49,197 nucleotides of DNA from Bacteroidales bacterium (lineage in GTDB: Bacteria > Bacteroidota > Bacteroidia > Bacteroidales > F082): positions 1 through 49,197 of the forward strand of contig JAGYNM010000003.1 of the NCBI GenBank assembly GCA_018399335.1, read 5' to 3'. A model generated the notes under the pieces. That model saw only the letters and a program-made list of their open reading frames with translations, did no database searches and had not been told where the DNA came from. Below, piece after piece: positions 30,462 through 42,277 of the stretch (the first letter of the stretch is position 1; each line of letters begins with the position of its first letter). A program made the translations under genes and the position numbers.

Positions 30462-32109
30462 ATGGAGAAATCAGACAAAACAATGCCAAGCCCTACAGGC
30501 GAAATTTCATCGCTGAAGCATACTGTATCGAAACTTCAGGAACAATTGCACCTGCAAAATCGGCGTCGGAAAAGATATGGAGCATCGTTTGGCAGTTACG
30601 ATCAACAATATCCCGCTTGCCATTTTAAATCTCGATCGGTTTGGATATATCACTGCTGCCAATCCGGCTTTTCTAAAGCTTTTGATACCACCGCTGCAAA
30701 CATCATCAATAAGATGAATGTGAAGCATTTTCCTCCATTTCAGGGCACAGAACTCAGCCTAAAGATCAGTCAGATGATCGACAACAAGACAGGTTTTGAT
30801 ATTGAGGCACCCTTTCCGCTCAACAAAGATAAAGACACCTTCTTTAAATGTCGTGGCACGGTTGTGTCCACAACAAAATAAGGCGATGCCCTTTCTTTTA
30901 TTTTAATCATCGAGTGATGTTTCGAAGCGAAAAATGACAGAGTATGAGCTCATTAAAGCCTCGAAAAGAGCTGAAGAATCTGATAAACTCAAAACAGCTT
31001 TTTAACAAGCATGTCGCACGAAATCAGAACACCCATGAATCACATCATTGGCTTTGTTGATTTTTTGCGCGATCCGGAGTGCCTGCTCACGAAAGGGAAG
31101 AATATTCCACAAATTGTGAGCCCAACCCGGGCAGGTTTTACTCAGGCTGATCGACGATATTATCAGTCATTGCTAAGATTGAGGCCGGTCAGATGCGGCT
31201 ACCTGAAATAATTTTGTGCTAAACGAACTCATGCACAACCTCTATCGATCCTACGATCAGTTGCGCACAAAAAACAAACAAAATCTACAGTTTAAATTGA
31301 CTACACCTCACAATATCAGTAATATAACTGTAAATATGACGTCCTGTGAGACTTCAGCAAATTTTAAACGTCCTGCTTGATAACGCTTTCAAATTTACTG
31401 ATAGTGGCATTATAGAAATGGGTTATAAATAACGAATAATCAGCTGCAATTTTTTGTAAAAGATACCAGCGTGAGGATAAGCCCCGACAAACATGAGTTG
31501 ATTTTTAAGCGTTTCCGGCAGCTCGACTATAGCAGCACTAAAAAATACGGCGGCACAGGGCTTGGACTTTCCATCATCAAAGGGATTAATCGATCTATTA
31601 GAAGGATCACTTGAATTGGATTCCAACACTCAACACTGGATCATGCTTTCGTTTTTACACTTCCATCAGCCATTGTTCAAATTGAACACAAGGAAATTCA
31701 AATTACTGACAAACAAAAACATGCTTATCATTGGCCTGAAAAACAAATTTTAATTGTTGAGCCAGACGAACCAATTATAATTTGCTCATGATTATGTTGC
31801 GCCCTTCACAAGTGAAAATCCTTTGGGCTATGGACGGACAGGAAGCCATCGACATGATAAAAGAGGGAAGAAGAACAAATTGATTTAATTTTAATGGACA
31901 TCAGACTACCCAGGATAAATGGCTATCAAGCCACAGAAACCATTAAAAATATCAAGCCTTCTGTTCCGATAATAGCCCAAACAGCCTACGCGATGGATAT
32001 TGAGATTCAAAGGGCCGAAAAAGCAAGATGCGATGGTTCATCACCAAGCCTATTGATCGCAATCAACTCCTCGAAACGATGTATTCCTTTCTTGGATAAC
32101 TACTTATGA
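30462..32109 (+). pseudogene. PAS hybrid histidine kinase-response regulator, frameshifted
   Basis: MSHEIRTPMNHIIGFVDFL, FKRFRQLDYSSTKKYGGTGLGLSI, DLILMDIRLPRINGYQATETIKNIKPSVPIIAQTAYAM in different frames. Confidence 0.85.
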
Positions 32110-32119
32110 CAGGTTTTTA

Positions 32120-32711
32120 GCAATAAAGCTTGAACCTGACTGCCTCCCCGCTGTGCCAAGTATCACGTCAAGAATTGTTATGGTTTTCGTTGAACAGCAT
32201 AGGATTCAAACCTTCAAAATCCTGTTTGCAGCATAACAATGTGCTTATAGCATTTCCTCATTTTAGGGCCACCGAGTTATATTGACTGATCTTTGTGAAA
32301 AGCCTCAATAATAAGCAAGCCACCAGGTACGAGACTTTTTACTAATTTGCCTGATGAACGGCTTGTCTGATCTGAACAGGCAGATGCGCGAAAATCAAAG
32401 CAACAGCATCCGTAGGTGTTTTCGGACACCTTAAGCTGCGCAAGATCCTGAATCTGATAATCAATCCGGTTTTCGTTGCTGATAAGTTTTAATGCCTTTG
32501 CTTTTCCGGAAATACTGTAATCCACAGCAGTAACATCCCATCCAACAGTAGCTGCCCACACTGCATTACGGCCTTCACCCTCGCCGGGCAACAATAGCCT
32601 TCCGGGAAGTATTCTAGAAGGAATTTCACGAAAAAATACATTAGGAGCCTCACCATAAATATAGGCTTCCTGCAGCGAAACGTTCGTCCCAAATAATTTC
32701 ATAAGGCTCAA
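32120..32711 (-). pseudogene. Class I SAM methyltransferase (TehB/UbiE-like), frameshifted
   Basis: LLPGEGEGRNAVWAATVGWDVTAVDYSISGKAKALKL; LVPGGLLIIEAFHKDQ; 3' boundary approximate. Confidence 0.7.
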
Positions 32712-32834
32712 AACAATAAGACTGAATTATTGTTCAACAGACATTATTCTGCATTATTGCAAGCTGTAATTTGCTAAATTTGCTGCGGAAACAATATTTA
32801 TACTAAACAAAGGCATTGGATGTAATTGCACAAA

Positions 32835-35037
32835 ATGAAAAACTTACTAATCCTGATGGTGCTTGGCCTAGGATTGTTTCGCATGGAAGCGAAAGCTGAT
32901 GAAGGCATGTGGATTCCGATGTTTATCGACCGCCTGAATTATGAAAGACATGCGAAAAAATGGGACTTCAGCTTACAGCAGAAGAAATCTACAGTGTTAA
33001 TCAGGGTAGCCTGAAAGATGCCATCGTGATTTTTGTGAGGTTGCACCGGTGAAATCGACTTTCAGATCAGGGACTTTTGCTTACTAACCACCACTGCGGT
33101 TATGGCTCGGTCAGTCTGTAAGTACCGTTGAAAACGATTATCTTTCTGATGGTTTTCTGGGCCAAAAACATGGAAGAAGAAATTCGGTTCCGGGTCTTAC
33201 AGCGCAATTTCTCATTCGCATGGACGATGTTACCAGCCGCATGCTCGAAGGCGTTACTGCTGAGATGACAGAAAAGAACGCAGTAAAACTTAACGCGAAA
33301 ACCGTCGTGCTATCGTAGATGAAGCCGCAAAGACACTACAATGCAGTTGTAAAAGATTATTGCCTGGAAGACGCGGGTACATCTGCTCGCCACGACCTTC
33401 AAAGATATACGTCTTGCAGGTACGCCTCCCGAAGCCATCGGAAAGATTTGGCGCCGATACCGACAACTGGATGTGGCCACGCCATACCGGCGATTTCTCA
33501 ATTTTAGAGTTTATGCCGGCCTGAACAATAAACCTGCTGAATATAGCACTGACAATAAACCTTTTAAGCCGCCATTTCCTGCCAGTTTCTATTGCCGGCA
33601 TCGAGAGTGATTTCATAGCAGTTGTGGAAACCCAGGTAGCACTGACAGATGCCTTACTTCATGGGGTGTTGATCTGGCCGTGGAAGGAAAGCAATCCTGC
33701 CATCGTAAAATTCGCGAAAAACTCCCGTATCATGCGCAGAGGAATGGATGCAAGCGAAAAAACACGCCTGCAATATGCTTCTAAATATGCCGGAACAGCC
33801 AACTACTGGAAATATTTCATCGGCCAGACCAAAGGCCTGAAACGCCTGAAAGTGGCTGACAAAAAACGTCGTATTGAAGCTGACTTCAATCAGTGGCTCA
33901 ATCAGCAATCCTGCCATGAATAACAAATATGGTGAGGCTCTTCCATTGATCGAAAATGCATATCAAACCATCGGCGAATACAACCTTGCACGCTAATGTT
34001 TCTCGTGATGGGCTTGCGCGGACCACAAGAAATCCTGGGTTTGCCAACCGTTTCCAATCGCCTTGCCGAACTGCTGGCTGAAAAAGATGCTGACGAAACT
34101 GCTATCAAGCAGCAAACTGATAGACTTAAAAGAAGTGCTGTTGAAGATCACTTCAAAAACTATAATACTGGTGATCAAAATATGCTAGTAAGCATGATGC
34201 AGATGTATTGCGAAAATGTTCCGGCTGATCAACAACCCGAAGCACTTAAAGAAATGGTAAAAAGTATAAAAGGGATTATAATGCTTTTGCAGCTGATGTC
34301 TTCAAAATCTGCTTTTACCCGAGAATCAAGCGTAAACGCTTTACTTGAAAATCAAAAGCTAAAACCATTGAAAAAGATCCTGCATACGAGATGGTGCATG
34401 CTTTTGTTCAGCCTACAACGAAATGATGGCTAAAACAGGTGATGCCTATGACAATCTCGACAAAGGCAACCGATTGTTTATAGCTGGCCTGCCTGCGCGA
34501 GATGCAGCCCGATAAAGTTTTATCCCAATGCTAACTTCGGCACAAGGACTGACTGCTACAGGTGAGTGCAGGATTACTATCCGGCTGATGCTGTTCACTA
34601 TGATTATATTACCACTACCGAAGGCATTCTTTTGAAAAAATTCCATCTACTTGGGAATTTGTTGACAACGATCGCCTGAAGAAATCATTGAAACCAAGAC
34701 TACAGGCGGTATGCCAATAAAGACGGCAGCATGACGAGTAAATATGCTTACAACACACGATATCACCGGAGGAAATTCCGGAAGCCCTGTGATTGATGCC
34801 AAAGGCCGCCTGATTGGATTGGCTTTTGATGGCAACTGGGAAGCTATGAGTGGCGATATCGCCTTTGAGCCTGAGCTACAGCGCACAATCAATGTCGATA
34901 TTCGTTATGTATTGCTTATTATCGACAAATTGCAGGAGCACAAACCTGATTGACGAAAATGGTGATTGTAAAGATCGTCCGGTTTTGAAAACTGAAAAGC
35001 TGAAAAAGCTGTAGAAGAAGCTGTTATGGTTGAATAA
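32835..35037 (+). pseudogene. S46 family peptidase (DPP7-like), frameshifted
   Basis: ADEGMWIPMFIDRLN, LTNHHCGYG (other frame), [67 protein letters not shown]. Confidence 0.88.
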
Positions 35038-35056
35038 CAGCGACAAAAATAATCTA

Positions 35057-35095
35057 AAAATCCCGGCGGTATTGCACTCGCCGGGATTTTCTTTC
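35057..35095 (+). terminator. Rho-independent terminator after the S46 peptidase
   Basis: AAAAATCCCGGCG-gtattgcact-CGCCGGGATTTT. Confidence 0.88.
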
Positions 35096-35132
35096 TCATT
35101 CATTCAAAATATAATTTTACCGTTTGCGTTTC

Positions 35133-36210
35133 ATGCTCATGCTGAAACATTTTGGTTTTGCTCATACTTTTTCTCACATCGCTACAGCTCCTGGCAACGC
35201 AAGCTGAACCCGACTGAAACAAATCGAGGTAACTCAAAAAGGCCCAAAGTTACAATCAATCGATGCGCTCGCTGACTTTATCCATAGTTTTCTTTCCCGA
35301 AGATAAAGAATCCGCAGCAGCCATTTTATTGGTGGCTCAGTAACAACATCACTTACGATTTGCAAGCTTACCGGCAAGCTGAAATACACGAAACGAAAGC
35401 CCTCAGATAATTATCAGACGTACTTTTAAACAGCGCAAAGGCGTGTGCGAAGGCTATGCAGGAATAATGGACAGCGATCGCTCAGGCTTCTGCGTATTCA
35501 ACCTTTCGGCATTGGGCTATACCCGTCAAGGGAAATCATTAGTCGGTGCCACACGCCTGGGTGGCTACAAAAATTGACCAAAAATGGATGCTGTTTGAAT
35601 CCAACATGGGCAGCAGGATCACTTATTGGCAAACGCTTTGAAACCCGATTTGATCCGGGCTTTTTCTGGTAAAACCTGAGCAAATGCGGCTTACTCACAT
35701 GCCATACGATCCAATCTGGCAATTTGCTTGAGCAGCCACTTTCATCAAGTTTCATCAAAGTAAGTTTCAACAAACAGATTTGATTGGGGTTTTTCGCTTT
35801 TACAGATTCCATAGCAGCCCATGAAAATTTAGATCCAGAATGCCCAAATGCTTGCCGAATATCACCGCATTCTTCGCTATTACTATACATAAAGCCATAA
35901 ACACACATCTTGATTTTTATCTCAAAACCTCGAGATTGCCCGCTACAATCAGGAAGTTGATTTACTGAATCGAGCGACTACAAGCTATAATCAGGCTGCA
36001 ACATCCTACCAGCGAATGGGTTGACTGGCAGCAGCGAAACGGGCCGCGTAATTCAGAAACAAGTGACCGCTTGCTACTTGATTCAGGCAAAAACTGGCCA
36101 GCAGATGAACTGCAGACATTGCAACAAGCTTCGCCCGAACTCCGCAAAGGCGTTCGCTCGCTCGAAAAAGCCGTCAACTCCTTAAAAATCAGCTGGAAAA
36201 AGAGGATTGA
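35133..36210 (+). pseudogene. Transglutaminase-like superfamily protein, frameshifted
   Basis: RRTFKQRKGVCEGYA, SGYTRQGKS, AWVATKIDQKWMLFDPTWAAGSLIGKRFETRFDPGFF pieced together across frames. Confidence 0.7.
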
Positions 36211-36454
36211 GGTTTGAGTGAAATTAAATTCAATAGATTTTGTAAAGAAAAACAGTTTCATTTTTTCTTACCTTTGACAAATTGATACTGTGTGATCAAT
36301 ATGTTTACCTGACCAAAAGCATTGATTCGACCAAAGCAATTAATCTATAAAGAGCAAAAGTATATTAAAAGCAATCCAATTAGTCATTAAATGAATCCAC
36401 TAAGTCATATTTTTTTCAAAGTATTCGACTCAAGATTAAGGCAAAAAATATAAA

Positions 36455-37290
36455 ATGAAAAATTTTGGAAAAACTATAAAACTCTTTCCTGTGATGGTGA
36501 TCAAACAGAAATGAACAGAACTTTCAGGTTCAGATTTGCAAACAATCAAATAAAAAGATGAATGTTCAGGTAGGTCAGTTTAAATAATCTGGTTTATCTG
36601 CTTTTCGGGAAAAGACGAAACAGGTAAAGATCTTGTTTACATAGAGGAAGCTGAAATTGTTCTAAAAGATTAACGCAACATTTAACTCAAAAAGATTTCT
36701 GAATGAAGCTATTGTCTTCATTAGTAAAGACGAAAATTTAAACAAAGCTCACATCAAATATCTTGAAAACGGATTATTTGAAATTGCTAAAAAGTTAATC
36801 GATACCAACTAGATAACACAACAATCCCCACACAATCTTCAATTTCGGAACCTGACAGAGCTGAAATGGAAGAATTTATAGAGAATATTAAAATCATAAT
36901 AAATACACTCGGTCATAAGGTTTTGAAAAGAGAAAGTGGCAAGGCCACCAGCAAGAGCAAAGAAACCTTTTCATTCAAGCAGCGCGTGGAGCAGATGCAC
37001 AGGGAGAACCAACATCAACGATATGGTTTTGTGGTCTTGAAAAGGTTCTAAAATTGCAAATTCAACAGTGCACTTCACTTTCTTTAAAATTTACTTCGTT
37101 TAAGAACTCATTATTTGATGAAATGAATATTCAAAATATTAATGGAATCTATGAATTATCAGAAGATTTTGTTTTCGAGTCCAAGCACCTTAGCTGTTGT
37201 TGTTCCTAGGTAGAAATGCTAATGGATTAACCGAGTGGAAGCTAAAAAGATGGAACTACACTAGAAACTTTCGAATCGAAAGACACATAA
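36455..37290 (+). pseudogene. GIY-YIG nuclease family / DUF4357-type protein, frameshifted
   Basis: MKNFGKTIKLFLCDGDQTE, then in other frames SKDENLNKAHIKYLENGLFEIAKK, PDRAEMEEFIENIKIIINTLGHKVL, GFVVLKGSKIANSTV-like, ELSEDFVFESPSTLAVVVLGRNANGLTEWK. Confidence 0.65.
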
Positions 37291-37333
37291 CCACAAAATG
37301 CAGTGGCACTAAAACCAGACAAATGTAAATGTT

Positions 37334-38147
37334 TTATGCTTTTAATCTCACCCTCTCAAAGCCCTGACTCAAGCTCAGTAGCTCGGCGATGTCATAATTC
37401 TTCATCCGCTCTTCCTGATTTTGTATTTGATGCCGTCTAATATCATCTGCCATACAAAACGGACAAGCTGTGGCTATGATATCGCTCCGGTTGCAATAGC
37501 CTCTTCGGTGCGCTCGATGACTTCCTTGTCGCCTTTTTCGGCTTCTTTAAACATTTGTCCGCCGCCGGCTCTAACATAATCCAAAACTTTTATTGCGTTT
37601 CATCTCAACCTTTACAGAAGGTATGGCATCCAGCACCGAACGCGGCGCCTCATATTCGCCATTGCCCCTGCCCAGGTAACAGGATCATGAAACACGATTT
37701 TTTGGAAGCAAAAGTTTGGAAACGTCTTTAAAATCGCCGGCTTTCTGCCGCTTTCGGCCAAAAACTGCGAATGATGCCAAACCTCATAATGTCCACCCGG
37801 CTCAGGATACTCATTTTTAAGCGTGTTGAAATCCATCGTGGGCAACAGGTCACGATCTTTTTCACTTCATACCCATTCAATATTTCAATATTTTGCAGGG
37901 CCTGCATCTGAAAAAGCATCTCATTCCCAGCCCGACGAACCCATCTCCGCTATCGGATTCTTCTACCCTAACACGGCATAATCAACGCCCAAATAAGTGA
38001 GCAGTTTCACAAATTCGCGGCTAACCTTTTTATAGCGATCATCGAAAGCACCTGCCGATCCCCACCCAGAAAAGCCATTCGGGCTTGCGTCCTGTAGCTG
38101 CCAGATCGGCTATAACAGGTACTAAGTTTTATTTTATTTTCTGTCAT
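37334..38147 (-). pseudogene. (Fe-S)-binding oxidoreductase with CCG cysteine-rich domain, frameshifted
   Basis: YCNRSDIIATACPFCMADDI and DGIKYKNQEERMKNYDIAELLSL on the minus strand across frames. Confidence 0.72.
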
Positions 38148-38159
38148 TACACTTTTTCT

Positions 38160-39574
38160 TTAGTCGTTCCTATTCACTTTGTTTTCACGCTTTTGGTTCA
38201 TATACAAATCCTCAGCCCAGTTCAAACGGGTCTTCAGGTGAAAACTGCCAGGGAGCTCCATTATTCTCGATATTCGTAAAAGCGGTATTCAATCCCGAAG
38301 GTGCTGGATTGCTCAAAACTAGTGCGACGTATATCGAGAATAAGCGAAAGACTGGTTGATATTGATCGGGCATTCCTGCACACAGGCATTACACATGGTA
38401 CAGGCCCACAATTCCTCTTCGGAAATATAATCTCCAATCAAAGATTTTCCGTCATCAAAAGCTGCACCTTCTTTCATCAGTCCTGCACCTTTTTCTTTCA
38501 TACGAGCCCTTATATCCATCATGATTTTACGTGGTGAAAGCAATTTGCCAGTGATCATATGGCCGGACAAACAGCTGTGCATCGGCCACATTGATGCGTG
38601 GAGCATTCGCCTCATTCACTTTAGTTGATCATTGCATCAAATTTGCGTGGTTGCTGCAAATGGAAATATCAATGACGTCAAAAACTGATTGCTGGCGGAT
38701 CGACATCAGTTTTCGCTTACCACATTGTTTCCGTATTATCCATATAAGGAGTTCAAGTAATCCTAATGTTGCGAACATTTCAACCACCACATGAGGGAGT
38801 GCTGCTCTGAGTAAAACGATGACTAATGAGATCAATGGTCTTTCGAGAAGTTATCAATTCGAAACGATATGAAAATAATGCCTTGATCAGACATTCCGGC
38901 AAAAGATCAGCCAGACTTTGACTCACCGGATAAACACCTTCAAAATCAGTCAGCATTTGCATCTCGAGGGAGGTAAAAAGTATTCATTCCCAGCAGACTA
39001 AGCATCAACAGTAGAATGAATGAAAGCGCCAGATTAACATCGGCTTGCTTCAGAAACAGTTTCATCTCAGGGCCATAAAAACGTTTCACGTGGGGAAAAG
39101 TCGCCTGATAAAAACACCAAAATGGACAAGGGCGATTATGGCGGCAAATAAATCACCCGAAGCCATCAAAAATCGCCGAACTTATTAAAACAACCAAAAC
39201 TCCTCCTGTACCGAAAAAGCCCGTCGACAACCATCTCTCGATGCTGCCAAAAAAATATCACCATAAAGCCCAGAATACCAGTGCATGCAAAAATCCCATC
39301 ACCGGATGGCGGAAAATTTTCTGCTGAGCAATGGCAACTTTTAAGGTTTCTCTGCTGAAGCGGGCCGGAAAGTCTGAAATTGCTTTCTTATGAGTATATC
39401 TGAAGTTGAAAAAACGCGCCGCATCGTAAAAGCAAACACCCCAAGGGTAATCAACGACTCAGCGCAAACAAGATTTGTGCAGTCATAAAGCAATTTTTGG
39501 TTCAAATAGCCCTGCAATAATACCTGTTCGAGACACAAAACCCCACTGATTCAGCGCAAGAACCAGAAATTCAT
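38160..39574 (-). pseudogene. Membrane (Fe-S)-binding / heterodisulfide-reductase-related protein, frameshifted
   Basis: IGDYISEEELWACTMCNACVQECPININQ, SGLNTAFTNIENNGAPWQFSPED, with N-terminal hydrophobic segments. Confidence 0.72.
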
Positions 39575-39776
39575 TGATATTTAATACATAACATGATGTA
39601 AATGCTAATGTTAAATGGTCACAGCACTGCCAAATTTAGATTGATTTTGAATAAAATTTTGTGTACTATTCATTCCATATATCTGGAAAGCAGCAACAAC
39701 TCAGCTTGCAATAAAATGCAGATTACAAACCCTTTATTACGCTAAAACCTGTCTATTTGTAGCAACTCCAAAGAAT

Positions 39777-40779
39777 ATGATACTCTCCAGCTGCTCATGG
39801 TTTTTACCCTTACCGCAGTGCTATTTCAGGCCAAAACAGAAAATACCATAACCCTTTGGATGACAATACAGTTTGGATAAGCCAACTTTCTTTTTCATCG
39901 CTTTATCAACCAGATCGTTACGAAGCGCTTGGCGATTCGAAACACTGATAATCCACTCAAACGAGCCGGAAAGCTCATACTGCTGGATGCCATTGCAGAC
40001 AGTGTTTCCAGAAGCCTGATTCTTGATACCGGATCCGCAGGGGACTTGTTCTCCTTAGTATTTATTTCGAGACGGACGGCCCAAGCACGGATATGTAACG
40101 GTGGCGTAACTGGAAAACTAAGGCAGTGCAGCAAAAAAATTAAATTAAAGCTTCAATTTAACGAACTGAGCTATCAAAATATCCCGCAGACCTCTCTGAT
40201 CTTGGCCATCTCTCGAATCAGCAAGGCAAACAAAAATCATCCGGTTTTTTCCGGGCTGGTTTTATTTCGTGATTTTGAAATTGTACTCGACTTGCAAAAC
40301 AATGTGATGGAACTTCATGCCTCAACAAGATGGAGAGCGTTTGAACAATAACCACCGCCGGTTCCCGAATCTTGAACTCTCCATTTACAACTATAGTGAA
40401 GTGTATTTTGTTGAAGGAAAAAATCAGCAACAAACGATACACCTTTTGTCTCGATACAGGGGCCGAAGCCAATGTGTTGCATAATTATCTCCCGGATAAA
40501 ATCATGAACACCATAACGATTCTCAGAAGAAACAAACTGCGTGGTTCGGGTAAACAATCAACGGAAGTTTATTACGGCCTGATGAACGACTTCAACATTG
40601 GAGGGAGGTCTATTAATGGCATGCAAACACTGATAACTAACCTCAATGCTATGAGCGAAGCTTATGGCCAACAAATTGACGGCATGTTGGGGTGTGCCTT
40701 CTTCGAGAAAGGTGTTTTTTACTTCAATACAACAAAAAAAACACTTGGTATTTGTTTCTATAAAGCTGATGTGCCATGA
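39777..40779 (+). pseudogene. Two-lobe retropepsin-like aspartyl protease, 5' half frameshifted
   Basis: SLILDTGSAGDLFSL (39929-40351 frame) and RYTFCLDTGAEANVLHNYLPDKI...IDGMLGCAFFEKGVFYFNTTKKTLGI (40372-40779 frame). Confidence 0.65.
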
Positions 40780-42215
40780 AAAAACTGATGCTATTCTACC
40801 TATTATTTGTGCTAAGCCTGCTTTTATCAGCTCAGGACTTTTCAAAAGGCGCGCGCATACACAACGGTCAATTTCAATTGATTGTTGAGCTTGGAATAAG
40901 CCTTGACGAACAAAATGATTTTGTGCAGCAATATGATCTTGACAGTTTGATGGCAGCCAAGCTCTTCCGGCAGAATTTTCGCTACATCAACGATTCCACA
41001 GACTGGAAAGTAAGTTTGATTTCACCTGATAAAGTTTTACTTACCAAAGCACTGTCAGCACAAAGCCAAGCAGAACCTGATCTTTCGGCTATCATCCTTT
41101 CCGAAATTTTCGCACAGGAGAGTCCTTTTCCGGTTCCGGCTGACCTGACAGCAAATTATGGCATCAACCGGCTGCTGGATGCTTATGCCTTTCAGCAATA
41201 TCAAAATGAAAGCTGCTTTTTTCTGCGCGGACATAAAAAAGCAAACAAAGTGGTGCTGGCGGGTTCGTTCAATAACTGGAACACCATGCAAAATACCATG
41301 CAAAAAACAGATAGCGGATGGGTTAGCTGTATGCCACTTAGCCCTGGCAAGCACACCTATAAATACATCATTGACGGGCGCTGGCACGAAGATCCGGCCA
41401 ATCAACAAACTGAAAACAATGAACATGGCACAGTTAATTCTGTAGTGTTTGTTTACAATTACAACTTTGAACTAACTGGTTTTCATGAAGCTGCAAAAGT
41501 TTATCTTGCTGGCAGTTTCAACAGCTGGAATCCGGAAGAGCTTCGCATGCAAAAAACCGAATCGGGCTGGCAAATCCCAATGTTTCTACGCAAGGGAACC
41601 TATTCCTACAAATTTATTGTGGATGGCAGCTGGATACTTGATCCTGACAATCCTGATCAGCTAGCTGATAGCAGAGGCAACACTAATTCTGTACTAAGTT
41701 TTGGTAACAAAATGCAATTCATTCTACCTGGTTATAAAGATGCTAAAAAAGTGGTGCTCAGCGGCTCGTTCAACAATTGGAATCCAGATGAAATACAACT
41801 CGAACGCACGCCTTACGGATGGGAAACTACCTATGCCATGGCTCCAGGCTTGCACGAATATAAATATGTTGTTGACGGCCAATGGTTGCATGACCCAGCA
41901 AACCCATATACCACAGGCGAGCCCCCCTACCTGAACTCGCTAATTGCCATCGACCCCAATCACATCTTTGTTCTGGAAGGAAACAGTGATGCCATAGAAG
42001 TACTTGTTTCGGGGTCATTTAATGGCTGGCGCAAAGACGGCTACCGCATGCAGCGCCGCAACAACAGCTGGATTTTCCCAATTCATCTGCAGCCTGGCCG
42101 ATATACTTACAAATTCGTTATCGATGGTGAATGGATAACCGACCCCGACAACCCTTACTACGAAAAAAACGAGTTCGACACCGACAATTCTGTGCTTTGG
42201 ATAGAACAGGAATAG
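40776..42215 (+). CDS. Secreted protein with four tandem CBM48/AMPK glycogen-binding-like modules
   Basis: Signal peptide MKKLMLFYLLFVLSLLLSAQ; four copies of V.L.GSFN.W ... W ... G.Y.YKF.VDG.W..DP.NP; ATGA overlap with the upstream protease. Confidence 0.88.
   Translation: MKKLMLFYLLFVLSLLLSAQDFSKGARIHNGQFQLIVELGISLDEQNDFVQQYDLDSLMAAKLFRQNFRYINDSTDWKVSLISPDKVLLTKALSAQSQAEPDLSAIILSEIFAQESPFPVPADLTANYGINRLLDAYAFQQYQNESCFFLRGHKKANKVVLAGSFNNWNTMQNTMQKTDSGWVSCMPLSPGKHTYKYIIDGRWHEDPANQQTENNEHGTVNSVVFVYNYNFELTGFHEAAKVYLAGSFNSWNPEELRMQKTESGWQIPMFLRKGTYSYKFIVDGSWILDPDNPDQLADSRGNTNSVLSFGNKMQFILPGYKDAKKVVLSGSFNNWNPDEIQLERTPYGWETTYAMAPGLHEYKYVVDGQWLHDPANPYTTGEPPYLNSLIAIDPNHIFVLEGNSDAIEVLVSGSFNGWRKDGYRMQRRNNSWIFPIHLQPGRYTYKFVIDGEWITDPDNPYYEKNEFDTDNSVLWIEQE
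41211..42212 (+). repeat. Four diverged in-frame repeats of about 83-84 codons (glycogen-binding-like modules)
   Basis: Modules start at about 41211, 41460, 41709 and 41961. Confidence 0.85.
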
Positions 42216-42247
42216 GCCTCATTGAACTGGCTTCAGCATAAATCCCT

Positions 42248-42255
42248 TAACTTTG
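42248..42255 (+). promoter_or_regulatory. Bacteroidetes-type -7 element TAACTTTG
   Basis: Exact TAnnTTTG about 22 nt before the ATG at 42278. Confidence 0.5.
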
Positions 42256-42277
42256 CCGATAACCAAAAAACGTACTT

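Noticed and set aside
26453-40350. Genuine pseudogenisation or reductive decay of a chromosomal segment
   Set aside because: Breaks hit unrelated housekeeping genes at similar density, frames resume with good similarity, and regulatory stems are intact; sequencing/assembly error is simpler.
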